This document shows, piece by piece, positions 1-15,241 of a DNA stretch of 64,000 nt. Below the pieces are notes generated by a model. It was not told the origin of the DNA. It did no database searches and saw only the letters and a program-made list of their open reading frames with translations. Source of the stretch: Cyclospora cayetanensis (lineage: Eukaryota; Apicomplexa; Conoidasida; Eucoccidiorida; Eimeriidae); NCBI RefSeq assembly GCF_002999335.1, contig NW_020312070.1:1-64000 (forward strand). Reading direction: 5' to 3'. A program made the translations under genes and the position numbers. The stretch's first letter is position 1. Every line of letters starts with the position of its first letter.

Positions 1-3136
<3,136 letters not shown>

Positions 3137-4661
3137 TGGGCTTGTTGAACGTTCCTGCAATCAACTTCGCGAGGAATCCTCCGGAGTCTTGGCTTCGGAT
3201 CGCGATGCCGCAGGAGCCGCTGCCGCTGTTGACTTCTGTAGCAGCCGCTTTCGCTTCCTTCGACCCTCCTAGAAGAGGTGTGTACCTCCTTGGAAGTTCC
3301 CCGCTGTGCGTTGCGCAGAAGCAAGAAGCACGCAAAAAGAGGTGTTGCGGGGTGAGTGGACGATTGGGGTCAAGGAAGAGGCTCAACTACCTACCTGGGT
3401 AGTGCTGAGGGGCCTCCTATGAGCTCCTATGAGCCGGTGGAAGCTCTGGAGCGCGCACAACTTGAGGGAAATTCGGAGCCGCTGTCTCGATTTCGGCTGG
3501 CTTTCCCGCTTTTGCCGCAATGCTTCTTCCGAAGCTGCTATTTGACCCTGCCCGCAGGCACGGGCAAGTCTTTGCGCTGTTGAAGAGCCTTCCACAATCT
3601 GTGTCACGACGGTTCTTAAGCAGCGGAAAACAGCAGGGGAGGCTGAGGAGAGGCATAGCAGCCCGGTGTGATGATGTGCAATCCTAAGGTGTCGGATGGG
3701 AGGGCCCCCTAGGGGTCTTCGGTGTTTCTCTCCGAAAGATCCGCTTTTAGGGGTCTCAACAGTCAGAGAAACGCTCGAAAGAGTGTGGAAGGAAAAGGAA
3801 TGCGCTGTGGGCAAGAATTGCAACGACAGCAGCCGTTGCAGCAGCTGCTGCTGCAACGGCACCAACAACGGCCCAGTGCAGCGGTTCTTGGCAGTGGTGC
3901 TTCCGTGCCAGCTTTTGCTTCTAGGGGATCTATAACTCGCATGACTCGCGCCTTTTGAATCAATTGAACCTCCCATTCGGACTAGCATCTACACACAGGC
4001 TGCCCTTTCTTGCTTCCCATCTCGCAGCCGGTTATTACTGCATCCACACCAGCAGGGGCCGTGCCTGCAGGGGCCTAGGCTGGAAGAGCTGCAAGGACGC
4101 TTGGGGCTGACGCGTATTTGAAATCCTTTTCCATGCTTACTTTTTTACAAAGAGATTGGGAGAGAAACAAGAGCAGGAGAGCTGGGCGGATGAAATAGGC
4201 AACTTCAAAGGACCAGGGGTACCGGGCGTCCGCGTCGGCTGCGGCGCGATTGGGCTGTACAGCCATCTGCGAGCCATAGCTACCGCTGGACGGCTATTCC
4301 AAAAGTGCAAGCACAAAAGTCAGTAGAGCGAAGGTCGATAGAGTGCATCGCTCGCCACAGGCTCGGCTCGCCGCTCTCGGACGCCTCCTGGCAGCCACTT
4401 GACAGCCTCCGTGGTGCCAATTCTCCAGTGTCTTGCCCCTTTCTCCATCGAATCCTCGGAACGAAACGGCTTGGCCTTTGCCGCTTGCGCGCAGCTTGCC
4501 TTCGCCCCGCCTCCCTCCCCGAGTGCGTCCCCCCGCTTCCTCCAGGGTCACTTCGTGGGAAGCCACCCCAACGGGGGGGTTCGCGATCTCTTGCGGTGTA
4601 AATCCTCCCCCGTCGCAGTGCTCTGCTCTAGAGAGCGCAGTAAGGGGGATTCTGCGTCTGC
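3137..4661. promoter_or_regulatory. Divergent intergenic region
   Basis: About 1.5 kb between the minus-strand lipase start and the plus-strand poly-Gln gene start. It should hold both promoters and possibly untranslated or undetected 5' exons of the lipase. The open frames seen here overlap one another and have no recognisable family, so I call none. No TATA-like element stands out. Confidence 0.4.
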
Positions 4662-7157
4662 ATGCGGCAAGAATGGGAACAGGCGCCTCGCCGGATGGTT
4701 GAGACTTGCGCTGAGAGTTCCCGAGGGGGCCCCCAGGGAGCCCCCAGAGGGGCCCCCAGAGGGGCCCCCTACCGGACGGAGGCAGAGAGCAGCAAGAGAG
4801 AGCTCTTCTTCTCACCATCAGGCCTCTCCGCCGATGAGATCTCTGACTGTGGGCAAGCGCTCTGTGCTCCTCCTGCGAGGCACCTGCGACAGCCCTTGCT
4901 GCCGCCCTTCCGCCTGAGTGCGTATAGCCTCGCAGCTCCTGGAGAATTCGAGGCTCAACGAGGTGGCCAAAAAGAGGCCCCCAGCAACCAATTCGAGGGC
5001 CGGGGGGGGGGCCCCCAGCGGCCGCAGGAGGATTCTAAGGAGCATTACTTCTCTCCACTTTCCGGAGGAGTCGGTTTTGCTGAGAACAAGGTCCCCAAGG
5101 AATGCAAGAACGGTCCCTTCTCGCGCTCTTCTGATCCTGTTGACTGCTCGACAAGTCGCATTGCAAGTGAGGAGGAGCTGCTGCGGCTGCCCCTGAGCCA
5201 CGTCCTGCAGCTGCTGCCGCCGTCTACTGCGGCAGCGCTGAAATCCACAGTTCTGCCTTTCTTTTTTGCACCGGATATGCATGCGCTCCCACATGGCATA
5301 GGATCTCAAAGAGACTGCCGCTGTGGAGACTCTTCCAAACCTCAAGAGGCGCATTCAGAGGGAGGCCAGAAGGAGGGGGCCATCTTCTCCAACGAGGCAG
5401 CTTCATCCGCGAGGCAGACGCCTCAGGGAAGCCCCTCAAGGGCCCCCCCTCCACAGGCGGCTTCCATCGGGGGGACGCAACAACGTGCCTCAGCTCAACA
5501 AGACACCCTTCCCAAGGGGGTATTTGAGCCATGCGCAAGCCTAATATCCCCCGACAAAACTCACCGCAGCCCCCCGCAGTCTCTAGGCACCCATCGGCAC
5601 GTAAGGCCCGCTTTGCACCAGCAGTCAGCGAAAGAAGCTCTGCAAGGCTCTCTTGAGCCACCCCAGCAGCAACAGCAGCAAGAGCAGCAGCAAGAGCAGC
5701 AGCAAGAGCAGCAGCAACAGCATCAACACCTGCAGCAGCAACAGCAGCAACATCAACAGCAACACCTGCAGCAGCATCAACAGCAACACCTGCAGCAGCG
5801 ACAGCAGCAACAACAGCAACAGCCAATCCACCAACACCCGCAGCAGCTTGGGGGAGCACCAGTGGCTGGGGCCCCTGACGGGGGGGCCCCCCAGCAGCAG
5901 CACACGGTATGGCTAGCTTCTCTTCCTAAGCAGCCGGAACTGATACAGCCGCAGCAAGTCCTTCCCCCCCCGCGGCCACGCACATCTCCCGCGAACGCCC
6001 CAGAAGGCCTCCTGAGGGGGGCCCCTCTGGGGTGCCATGGGGGGGGGCCCCCCTACTCAGAGGAGAAACCCACCGCGCGAGGGGGGGGCCCCCCAGGTAG
6101 TGAGCGTTTGCAGCATAAGCAACAGCATTTAGGCTGCATGACGCAGCTTGCAAGGCCTCAGCGGCGGGAAAGCAGCGCTGGTTTTCGTGAAGAAGCGACT
6201 CCGGAAGCGTCCACAGCAGCAGTAGGTGCAGCAGTAGGTGCAGCTGCTGCTGATTTTCGGTGCAGCAGCAACGACACGAAGCAGAGGGCCTCTTCTTTGT
6301 CTGTGGAGGCTTTGCCTGCGCCTTACTACCCCGTACGGAGCTACAGCGCGGAAGCTTGTCCTCATTTCCTCGAAGAGACTAACTGCTGTGCATGTACCGC
6401 CTCTGAGGGCTCTCCCCACTCTGGCAGATGCCTCTCTCACGCCTCCTCCACCCTCCCCTCTGTTTCCGTGATGCAGCAAGCAGCAGCAAGCATTGGGGTG
6501 GGGCCTTCCTCCTCGCCCTCCAGATGTCACCCTTTGCTCGCCAGCCAGGGGGCCCTTGGAGGCAAAGACCCCTCGGAGGGCCTCCCCCCTCCCCCCCTTG
6601 CGAATCACTCTTCCCGGATTTCCGAATATGAGCCGCCCTACTGGTGCAGCACAGGCAACAGCAACAGCAGCAACAGCAGCAGCAGCACGCTTCCGTTGCC
6701 TCCGCAAGACGAACAAATAGTGCCGACCCTCGCGAAACGGCTGCAACAGCAAGGCATCCTGAGGGAGGCCCCTTGGATATCGCCCTCAGTCCCCGCTACT
6801 GCTCGCAGCAACAGCCCCCCCCCCCCTTGCAGCATTTCCTGCAGCAGCAGCATGACCTCGGCTGAAGGCGGCCATGACTCTCAAGACTTCTGCAGTCTCG
6901 ATGAAGAGGGAAAAGGACGAATTTCCCCTGCAGAACAGGGCACCGAAAGAGCTTTTCACCAAACCTCCAACAAGAAAGGCTCCAGCACTTTTCTAAGGAG
7001 GCGGCCAGACCGCGTAGTGATGCAAAGAAGCAACAGACCTGAGGTGCCAGACTTCTCGTATGTCGAAAGCATCGTCAGAAACGAATGCTGGCGGCGCAAA
7101 ACCAAACGGCAGCAGCAGCAACAGCAGCAACAACAACAACAGCAACAGCAACAGCAG

Positions 7158-7207
<50 letters not shown>

Positions 7208-8290
7208 GCCGCAGCAGCAACAGCAGCAGCAGCAGCAGCAGCAGCGGCAGCAGGAACCCCAGCTCTTACAGCATCCACAAAAACAGCAGCCGCAGCAGCA
7301 GCAGCTTCACCCGCTTAGGCACAAACAGCAACCGAAGCAGATACAGATACAGCACGAGCAGCAGCAAAGTCCGCTTAAACCCATATTGAAGCACATGCAG
7401 GTCGAGCTACAGGAGTAAGTAAAAAAAGGCCCCCGTCGGTTTCGGCAGCATGCTTTGGGTGCCACGCTAAAGAGTCTGGCTTCTCTCCTGCACCCTTTTT
7501 TGCTGCTGCAGGGTTCGGAGGGAGCAGCTGCTGCAGCGCGTGGCTGAGAGGCTGCGGAGTTCGCTGCTACTGCAGAGACCAGATGCCTCTGCATTGAAGG
7601 TTCCCAAGAGGAGGACACTTGCGGATGCTGTAGCCCTTACTGCTGCCTCTACTGTGGCCACCACTGCTTCTGACAACGACAGAGACACAGACTCTGTCAG
7701 CGCTCCTACGCAAGATGCCACTTACCCCCCACAACGGACTCCCGAAGGTGCCGCAGCAGACTGGCAGCCTCGACTCCCCCCGCAACCGATGCACCAAGAC
7801 GCCTTGGAAGAGGGTTTTAGTCCGTCGTGCAGTTACATTCCCTATGTGCCTCACCGCAGACGTTCCGCACGGGAAGCCGTGGCAGGAGCCTCCAGTGAGG
7901 AGTCCGTGGGGCCCCCCGGGGAGGCCAGGCGCATGCAGCCTCATCGTAAAGGCTTGAGTGCCTTGGCAATTCTCAAGGCAGCGAACCGTCTCAAAGCGCT
8001 GCAGCGGCAGCGGCTCTCCCTCAGACAGCAGTCTGCAGAAGAGGAGCTTCAAAGCGACTGTAAGCAACCGTGCAGGAGCGTCAAGGAGTTGGGGTTCTCT
8101 GCACTGGCGGCTCTTTGTGTCAGAGGATCCTGCAGGGGACTAATACCTCGCTCTTTTTGTGGGTGCTTTTGCGGTTTGATTTGTGTCAGGGACCGACGAG
8201 GACGTTGGTTCGACGGACGAAAACACAACGGCTAAATGGACAGAAGACTTTGGGAAGGTCCATCAGGTGCAATTCGCCTCTGGGGTTTAA
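4662..8290 (+). CDS. Large poly-Gln protein of unknown function
   Basis: Three exons, 4662-7414, 7512-8059 and 8190-8290, with agreeing phases give 1133 residues. The product is Gln-, Pro-, Ser- and Gly-rich and mostly low complexity. A proline/glycine segment near residues 20-37 comes from GGGGCCCC-type DNA, a mixed Gln/His run lies at about 335-390, and a nearly pure Gln run of about 45 lies at about 817-865. The ordered-looking parts are a short charged block just before the long Gln run (contains VPDFSYVESIVRNECWRRK), a helix-like segment across the first splice junction (VRREQLLQRVAERL), a Leu/Ala/Arg helix near the second exon end, and an acidic tail ending FGKVHQVQFASGV. The ATG at 4662 is the first in the frame. 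I do not recognise a family; it could be a regulatory or RNA-associated protein, but nothing proves this. Confidence 0.65.
5664..5828 (+). repeat. CAG/CAA/CAT tract (Gln/His run)
   Basis: Interrupted CAGCAA repeat with CAT, CAC and GAG variants, translated as Gln with scattered His, Glu and Leu. Mixed synonymous codons suggest the run is held at protein level and not only by replication slippage. Confidence 0.9.
7110..7251 (+). repeat. CAG/CAA tract (long poly-Gln run)
   Basis: About 45 consecutive Gln codons, CAG and CAA mixed, with a single Pro and a terminal Arg. This is the longest homopolymeric run of the window. Confidence 0.95.
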
Positions 8291-8830
8291 TACAATAAAA
8301 ACAATCCCGCTGAAAGGGGAGTCAACAGCGGTTTCGCGCGACGCCCCAGGTCACTGCATTTTGGACTAGCCAAATAGACAGCTAGTGGCTTGCGACATGC
8401 AAAAGCACGCGTAAGCCCTGGCTATTTGTTTTGAAAGTGGAGGAACCAGGAACGAACGCTTTGGAGTGCCAACAGTGCTGCTGCATGCAGACTCAGCACT
8501 ACACGCTGTACGGGGGGCTTTAGAGGAGATGGGGTCTCCATTTCTGGCTGAGAACAGATACGTTTACTTAGATGCAGATGAGAGAAAAAGATGCAAGACC
8601 AGTAGTTTACGCCGCCTGCGGTCTCCGCGCTCTATCCGTATCTTCTCAAATGTCTTGCTTGTGCACACACGCAAAGGCGTCTGCTGCTGATCCCGTGCAT
8701 CCTGCGTGCCCCTAACGTTTTACGTATGGCGCATTTTCTGCATTTTCATGCATCCCTGCCTCTGAACTCTTCATCTAGTCATCCTGCTATCTGCCGCTCC
8801 CTCGCAAATGCCCTTAGGGCCTGATGCAGT
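8291..8830. other. Convergent intergenic region
   Basis: 540 bases between the stop codons of the plus-strand poly-Gln gene and the minus-strand ArgRS gene. It holds only 3' untranslated sequence. An AATAAA-like signal (TACAATAAAAAC) lies at about 8290-8301, right after the plus-strand stop. No gene seen. Confidence 0.5.
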
Positions 8831-11800
8831 CTACAGCTCCGCAGGAGATTCAACCCCCAAGAGCTCCAGACCCTTCGAGAGGGCTTGCTGCACAGCACGG
8901 CAAAGTAGCAGACGCACTGGGTGTACAGAAACCTTCTCGCAACAATCCCCTAGTGGATTTGCCAGAGCATAGTCCCTTTCCGTGGTGTCGTCTGGCTGTT
9001 GTTGGTCACATGGCGAGCAGCGTGCATCACCACCTGTTCTGCTGCTGCTGCTGCTGTTTCGGCTAATGACATGCTCTGTCTCGTAGAATTGATTGAAATT
9101 GCGGGCCAAGTCCAGCAAGAATGAGACAAGGATAGAGGGGTCCAGAGCTGCCGCGCTGCGATATAGGTACAGACCAAAACTAGCGACCTTCGCTGCCAGC
9201 CGTCGCTCGAGCTCAGTCAGCTGAGGCTCTCCTGAGGGGCATGGTAGCGAGATAAATCCAGGAGAGAGGGCCCCTTCAAACAAATGACACACCGCAAGAT
9301 ATGTGTGCAAACACCATCACTAGCTGGAGTCGCAGGGGCTCCGAGATGCACAAAGCAGGGGGACAAATCGACGGCATACGCAGGAAGCCGAGATAAAGAT
9401 TCTGGGAGCAACAGAGCAACAAGGCATTCCAAATAGAGGAAAAACTCCCACTGTGATCGGAAGGCAGAGGCCTATATTGAGGAAATACGGGCAGATCTAT
9501 GCTAATGTGGCGGCGCGTGGCAGGCAATGGCGCACTTGTTTTGTCATTTATACGCGACGCCCTTGCAAAACTGTACAGCAGTGGAAGGAACCCCCGTGCT
9601 TGGAGGGGCCCCCCGTTTTCAGAGACGCGAAAGTCAGCAGACACAGAAAAACCGAGAATCCACAAACGCAGATTTGCTGCAGCTGCAGCACCCACAAGCG
9701 GTCGGAAACTCGCAGCTTTCTTTGGTGCTGCTATCGAAAGCTGTCGCAGCAAGGTGTTGCATGAAACCTGTAAGGAAGGTTTACAAGAGCAGCATGAGGA
9801 GCGCTGTCAAGGACAGCAGTTGCCGCAGCACAAGCAGCTACACCGCGAGCAGCGCTCACTGCAGCCGCAAGAAGCAGCAGCAGCAACCATAGTAAGCTAA
9901 TTGCAGCCGCAGCCTACTCAAAAGTTCGGCTCGCTTCTTGAGTTCTTCGTGTGGGAGTGTGTCTGGGTATCTTCGTCGCAATTCGCCTTCTGCACAAAGT
10001 GTCAGACCCATTCAGCGCAATTTGGACGTATCTACCGTTACCCTCCCCAAAGCTGCACGCATTGAACGCTCGCTCATGACTTTTATCCACACCTGCGGTT
10101 TGCAAGGCGTCTTCTAGAAGCTTAGAGAGGCCACTCGCTGCCTCTCTGGAAGAAAGTTTGCTGCCATGGATGTCAGTCACCAGCCCAAGTCCCAGGTGCT
10201 GTACATACACCTGGTCTCGCTGTTGGGGGGTCGCCTGTGGCACCGACGGCTGAGCCACCACTTGCTGCTGCCCCCAGTGCAGCGGCAGCCGAGTCTGTTG
10301 AGTAGGCAGAACAAGCGGATGATTGTGCTGGTGTGCCGTAACGAGAATTTTGTGCTGGAGGATTTTGTTGCCTAAGAGAAATAAGCGCCGGAAATGGTCC
10401 TGCTGGCGGCGATCCGTCACATGCAACACCCATCCCGCCCCTGCCTCCACCCTGAAAAACAAGCTCAAAGCCGTAGATTCTTTATTAATCGGCGTCATCA
10501 ACATAGACAATTTCACAGGAAAGCCCGCCAAGGCCTATCACCGACTGTCTGGGTTTGACGGCATAGCTTGGAGACACGCCGAAGAAGGAGAGGCAAAAGC
10601 CTTTCGAGGCTTTTGCGGCAAGTACCTATTCTGCAGGGCAGCGAGATCGGTTGCAATGTAGGTGTAAGAGCCCCCTTGCCTCCGGAGAGCCACAGCCTCG
10701 GGCTGCTGCTGCTGCCGCTTTTCGTGCGGTAGTAGGCATGAGGAACGCGTCTCTGGGTGTGCCTGGGGAAGGCCAGCGTTCAGTGGACTCGTAGAGCTGC
10801 TGCTGCTGCCATCGTCGCTGCCGTTTGTAAGCAGTAAACCCTGCGTGGCGAGCGCCTCCATCAGCTTCTTCATACGAGGCATCTGCAGGAGCTCCCCCTC
10901 TGCGGCTTGGGGAGAAAGCTTTAGGAGGCTCAGCTGTCGTGCAAACCGCTGCAGCCATACCGACAGCAGAACGCAGAGCAGCTGCCCTCAGCGAAGGGCG
11001 GACGGGCAGAGACACCCGGGGAAAAGATTCAAGGCCATCGTAGGCACCGGAAGCAATGCAGATGGACGCATTCCAAGAGAGGTAGCGAAAAGCAACAAGA
11101 CGGCAGGAGAAGCGACTCCAGAAGGAAAGAGGAAATGACCGCAGTGAAGAAGACAGCAGAGATAAACTCATAAAGCCCATCTGGACGTGCCAGCAAGCAG
11201 GCACACAGTACACGCAAGAGCACAGGGCTGCACTGCAGAAACGCACACAAATAGAAATCTGGGATATGCCTTTTGCATCCGCTACCGCTTGGCGTTCTCC
11301 ACCGACAAGAGCCGCCAATGCTGAAAATGCAGCGGCAGCGAAGGCGGGCAGATGGGTGTGGAGATGCATGCAAAGCTGCGCAGATGCACAAGTCTCAAAC
11401 ACACTAATCGACTACAACTGTAGTCGCTGCTGTTGTTGCTGGAGCTGCTGCTAGAATACGATGTGTGTAGGTATATGCGTATGTGTATGTGTGTCTGTGT
11501 GTGTGTGTGTGTGTCGGTGTGTCTGCGTGTGTCTGTGTTTGTGCGTCTGCGAAAGGGGGTGTTACCGAGTAGGTTGCCGTGAGGTCAACAGCGGACTCTG
11601 GATGTGTTTCCTGTGCAAGATGCTGCCAGTCAAGAGTGTTCCTTGTTGTTGCTGCAACGGTGGAATTTGCAGCGCTGTCTCGCGACTGCTGCTTCCTGAG
11701 TGCTGCATCCAGAGCGGCCATATGCGAGACGAAAGCCTCCATGGATGCGTCGCTTACAGCCAGCCCTTCCGCAGCCGTTGCATCCGCTGCATCTGGTGCA

Positions 11801-13852
11801 TCAGTTTTTGTGCTTGCCGCTGCGTAGGCCTTCGTAAATGCAGGCCTCCACTCGGGAGGAGTTGCAGCGACAACGGCTTCCGCTGCTCTGCGAAGCAGCA
11901 GCGCGGCTGAAGCTGTGTGGCGTTTCACTGGGCTGCCCCTGCTGTCCTGCTGCAGCTGTCTGTACACCCGAAGGCCGGCCAGACAAACAGCGACCGGCGT
12001 ACCGCAGTCTCCAAAGTGGCAGCTGCGGTGCACATCCACTCCGAGGAATTCCAGCAACCTGGCCACCGACAAAGCAGCATACCAGATGAAAAGAGAGGCG
12101 GTATATGCAGCAGAGCAGAAGAGCAGCCACTCAAGAGGCCATCAGCGCTCAACGCCTAAGAGCTGGCGAGCCTTGAGTGCCCTGCAGGGCCTCGTATTCG
12201 GCATTTTCAGTCCACGATTTTAGCGAGAGTTTGTTTTAGAGAGAGTTTGCACCTCGCAAGACAGTCGCCAACGACTGCCGATCTGAGGTGTCCCACGTGA
12301 AGATCCTTCCCTATATTAGGAGAGAAATAGTCCAAGTGCAAGCGGATGCCGTTCGCTCGTACAGCCTGCAGCAGCAGCAGCACTATCACACGGGTCAAGA
12401 GGGGTAGAAGAAGCAACCTTTCGCAAGAGCAGCAGCCGCAACAAAATTTCCGGAGAGCCACCGTTGAAGGAGCAACAGCATGTTCCCCGCATGGTGCAGG
12501 CTGAGGTCCGGGCGGCACCAAAAAAAACACACACAAGCAGTAGACAGCTGCGGAATCGGAAACACCACTTCTCCTTGGAGTCTGCACTAGGCGTACACGA
12601 ACGTACTGGTTGAACAGCGAGTCTCTTCGGGTCGGCAACTAGCCGTTGCAGCAGGTGCAGCAGCAAGCTGTCCCTCAGTCTGAAGCTGATGAATCTGCAG
12701 CAGTAGCTCAGACACCAGAGAGCAGCATTGGCTCGTAGCCAACACACCTCGGACGGCCCCAGAGTACAGCCTGCTGCTGCACAGAGACAAACTGCAAAGG
12801 CAACAGGCACAGCATGTGGCGCACCCCCTCCCCGTGTATTCTGCAGCGTAGCAAAGAGATCGCAAGGCTGCGCTGTTTCTCCACAAGGAAGCGGCGAATT
12901 CAGTGCCCTTCGACAAGAAAGAAAAATGTTCTCTTTGGGCTGCTGCGATCGGTGTGGTCGCCGCTGCCGTTGAATCCCCCGAAACTGCAGGGGATTGTAG
13001 CGCCTTGGCAGTTTCTGCCTGCGTTCCTGGTGCCTGTCTTTGCTGCTGCTGCTGCGGATAGTGCAGGCAAGACAACAGAGAGGCCAAGTTCGCTTGCAGC
13101 TCAAATCCATCGGCAGCGGAGCTTGCAGGGGTCACTTGCAGCTGCAGCGCGCAAAAGCAAGAGTACTGGCCCCTGGCGTGTCAAGCGGTGCAAGCTAGCA
13201 TCCGCAGTCTCTACTCCTCAAGCAGCACACTATATGTGTTGCTGCTCTTGCCAATACTTGGAAGATTGTGGTGTTTTGCGACCTTAAACGATTGGGGAAG
13301 AGTGGCTCCTCCGGCCCGCGCCGCGTGTTTCCTCAGGATTCGTTCTAGCAAGGCGCAGACGTCCTGCAGTGTATGTACAGGCACGCTGCTGCAGCTTCTG
13401 GTGCCGCTGCAGCTGTCGGAAGAAAGCGCATGGCGGCTATTGAGTTGAGCAACGCTGCGACGAGCGCTAAGGGGCCCTCTTCGCGGTGCAGCGGTGTACA
13501 AACTCGCCGCAGCGAGGCCACCACAAAAAACGTTCAAGGCTTGCTGTGCTGCTTGCCGCTGCGCTGTCTCAGCAGCAGCTCTATAACCTGCGCTCAACAC
13601 GCAGAGGCATCCCTGTGGGGGGGGAAACGAAGACGGTTTACAGAACAGAAGGCCCCCTAAGGAGGGTAGTGGGAGCCTAAGGAAGGCTGTTGGTGCCGTC
13701 GTTTTTGCTGCTGTTGTTGCTGTTGTTGCTGCTCTCGTTGCTGCTCTTTCTGCCGCAGCTGCTGCTGCTGCAGTTAGATTAGCGAGGAGGAGCAGCACGA
13801 GGCGGCGAGGCTGCGGATGCGGCTGCTGCCTGCGTGAGGGACGCTGCGACAT
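8831..13852 (-). CDS. Arginyl-tRNA synthetase
   Basis: Charges tRNA-Arg. Recognised exons, in transcript order: leader and N-terminal domain ending at 13283 (contains [17 protein letters not shown]); 13141 downward, with the additional-domain segment [11 protein letters not shown]; 12253-12365 with [19 protein letters not shown], where HVGH is the class I signature; 12058-11566 ([18 protein letters not shown], then an Ala/Thr-rich insertion); about 10960-10626 ending [15 protein letters not shown]; about 10455-10370 ([10 protein letters not shown]); about 10240-10100 (VQHLGLGLV...SKLSS); about 10060-9990; about 9600-9540; and 9190-8831 with the DALR anticodon-binding domain ending [11 protein letters not shown]. 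The 5' end is uncertain: ATG 13852 gives an Ala/Leu-rich leader that could be a targeting peptide, but a strong acceptor at about 13624 allows a different first exon. A few internal junctions are unresolved. Confidence 0.88.
11461..11540. repeat. TG/CA dinucleotide microsatellite in an ArgRS intron
   Basis: Runs of GTGTGT with CTGTGT and GTATGT variants. They lie immediately downstream of the ArgRS exon that ends at 11566, on the minus strand, so they are intronic. Confidence 0.85.
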
Positions 13853-13859
13853 CTGCTGC

Positions 13860-14754
13860 GGCCGGCTCAGCAGCAGCAGCAGCAGCCAGTGTGTTTCCAC
13901 AGACCACGAAAGACAGTGCGACTGGAGGGTCCTTAAAATCCTGAAGATCACGCTCGACAGACTGTGTCTGCTGCCTTCTGTTGCTGCTCGTTGGGTCGAA
14001 GAGCTCACGAAAGGAGGCATGCTGGAGCCCACTCCACGTCTCTGGGGGGCCCTAAGAACAGCAGCTGTCTGCGTATGTGCTGCGAAATCTGGAAAGGGCG
14101 AATCGTATCTCCGTCTGCGGCGAGGCAGCCAAGGCCCTTGGACTCCTTCTCTCGCCAACGCCGCCGTGCCTGTGCATGCTCGCTCATGCTTCGGGCCTGA
14201 CTTTGGGTAATTGAGTGATCGCGGCAGTCCTTATTGCAGCAAAAAGCCACTCAGGAGCGGCGAGGAGAGTTCGCTAGTTGCCTTCGCTCCGCCCCTAGCT
14301 TCGGGGGGGAGGCCCCCCTTCTCCCTCAGTCCCCCCGTGACGGCGGGTTAGCCTCGGGTGGCGTCGTTCTCTCGGGGGGTTGTTGTCCTCTAAGCTGCGG
14401 ATTGCCACGGCGCAAAGTACGTTCTCTACTTTCTAAATGACGTAAAAACGTCAAGACAATGCACAGTAGCACGAAGAGGAGGACGATCAACGAGCGTCCT
14501 AACGCCTCCTCCATCCTACGGGCAGAGCAGCGGCCCTGCTGTGCCGCCAGTGTCTGTGTAACACCTTCGATGCCTGCGCGAATCGTTGCTGCCGTCCCCC
14601 TCGACAGGCCTCCCCGCTGAGTTGTTATTTGAAGGCACACTCTCAGGTGCGACTTAATGCCCTTTTGCGGCGATTCCCAATCTATAGGCATTCCAAACCT
14701 TACTTTAGGCGCTAAGCAGGCCCCCGCCTTCGCGCGCGGAGTCTTCGAGCACAC
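13860..14754 (-). CDS. Uncharacterised minus-strand exons, one with a membrane segment
   Basis: Several stretches here look coding on the minus strand but do not join into one certain model. The first, about 14754-14330, has a basic start, an amphipathic helix and one clear membrane segment (SLIVLLFVLLCIVLTFL). The second, about 14185-14045, is basic. The third begins after the acceptor TTCTTAG near 14053; it reads GPPETWSGLQHASFRELFDP and later DLQDFKDPPVALSFVVCG before an Ala-rich tail. The stop of the third frame lies at 13779, overlapping the proposed ArgRS leader in another frame, so part of this may be 5' exons of the ArgRS gene. No family recognised. Confidence 0.3.
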
Positions 14755-15241
14755 GGTGCTCAGGGTAGGAACCGCCGAACTCTCACTTCATCTCCCCCCT
14801 TCGAACCTACGGCGAAATCCTAAATTACTCTAAAGATGCTCCAAAGGCAGCAGATACGCAGACTTCCCGCTGCCTTCAGTCCTCAAACTACTTCGCTGCG
14901 ACTGAGTCGTACAAGGCACGAGGCGTTTCGTCAAGCCAAGTTTGGAGGGCGCCCCTAATGAAAAGGCCCTTTTCGCCTCTTTTCATCCCCGATTTACGCA
15001 AGGCAAAGCCTTGACAGTTAATTATAATGTGCCAACACAACCGGCCATACACCCCGCAACGGCTCGCCCTGCCCCTTCTGCTCCAGCAGCGGCCACACAC
15101 GCATGGCTGCTCCGTCTGTTGCATACATACATAAATATACGCATGTGTATATACATATACCAGACGGGGTGATTCTCGCTGCCAATCAGCAGCGAGAGAC
15201 CAGAGTTTCAAAGCCGTCCCTCTGAGTTTTACGTGGGAGAA
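14755..15241. other. Intergenic region, no gene seen
   Basis: About 490 bases upstream of the uncertain minus-strand locus and downstream of the Gln/Trp-rich gene. It includes an AT-rich alternating stretch at about 15120-15165 (CATACATA/TATATACATA type). No supported coding frame. Confidence 0.4.

Noticed and set aside
7060..7389. Ser/Asn-rich and Ala/Thr-rich frames over the CAG tract
   Set aside because: They are other-frame readings of the poly-Gln exon and end soon after the repeat.
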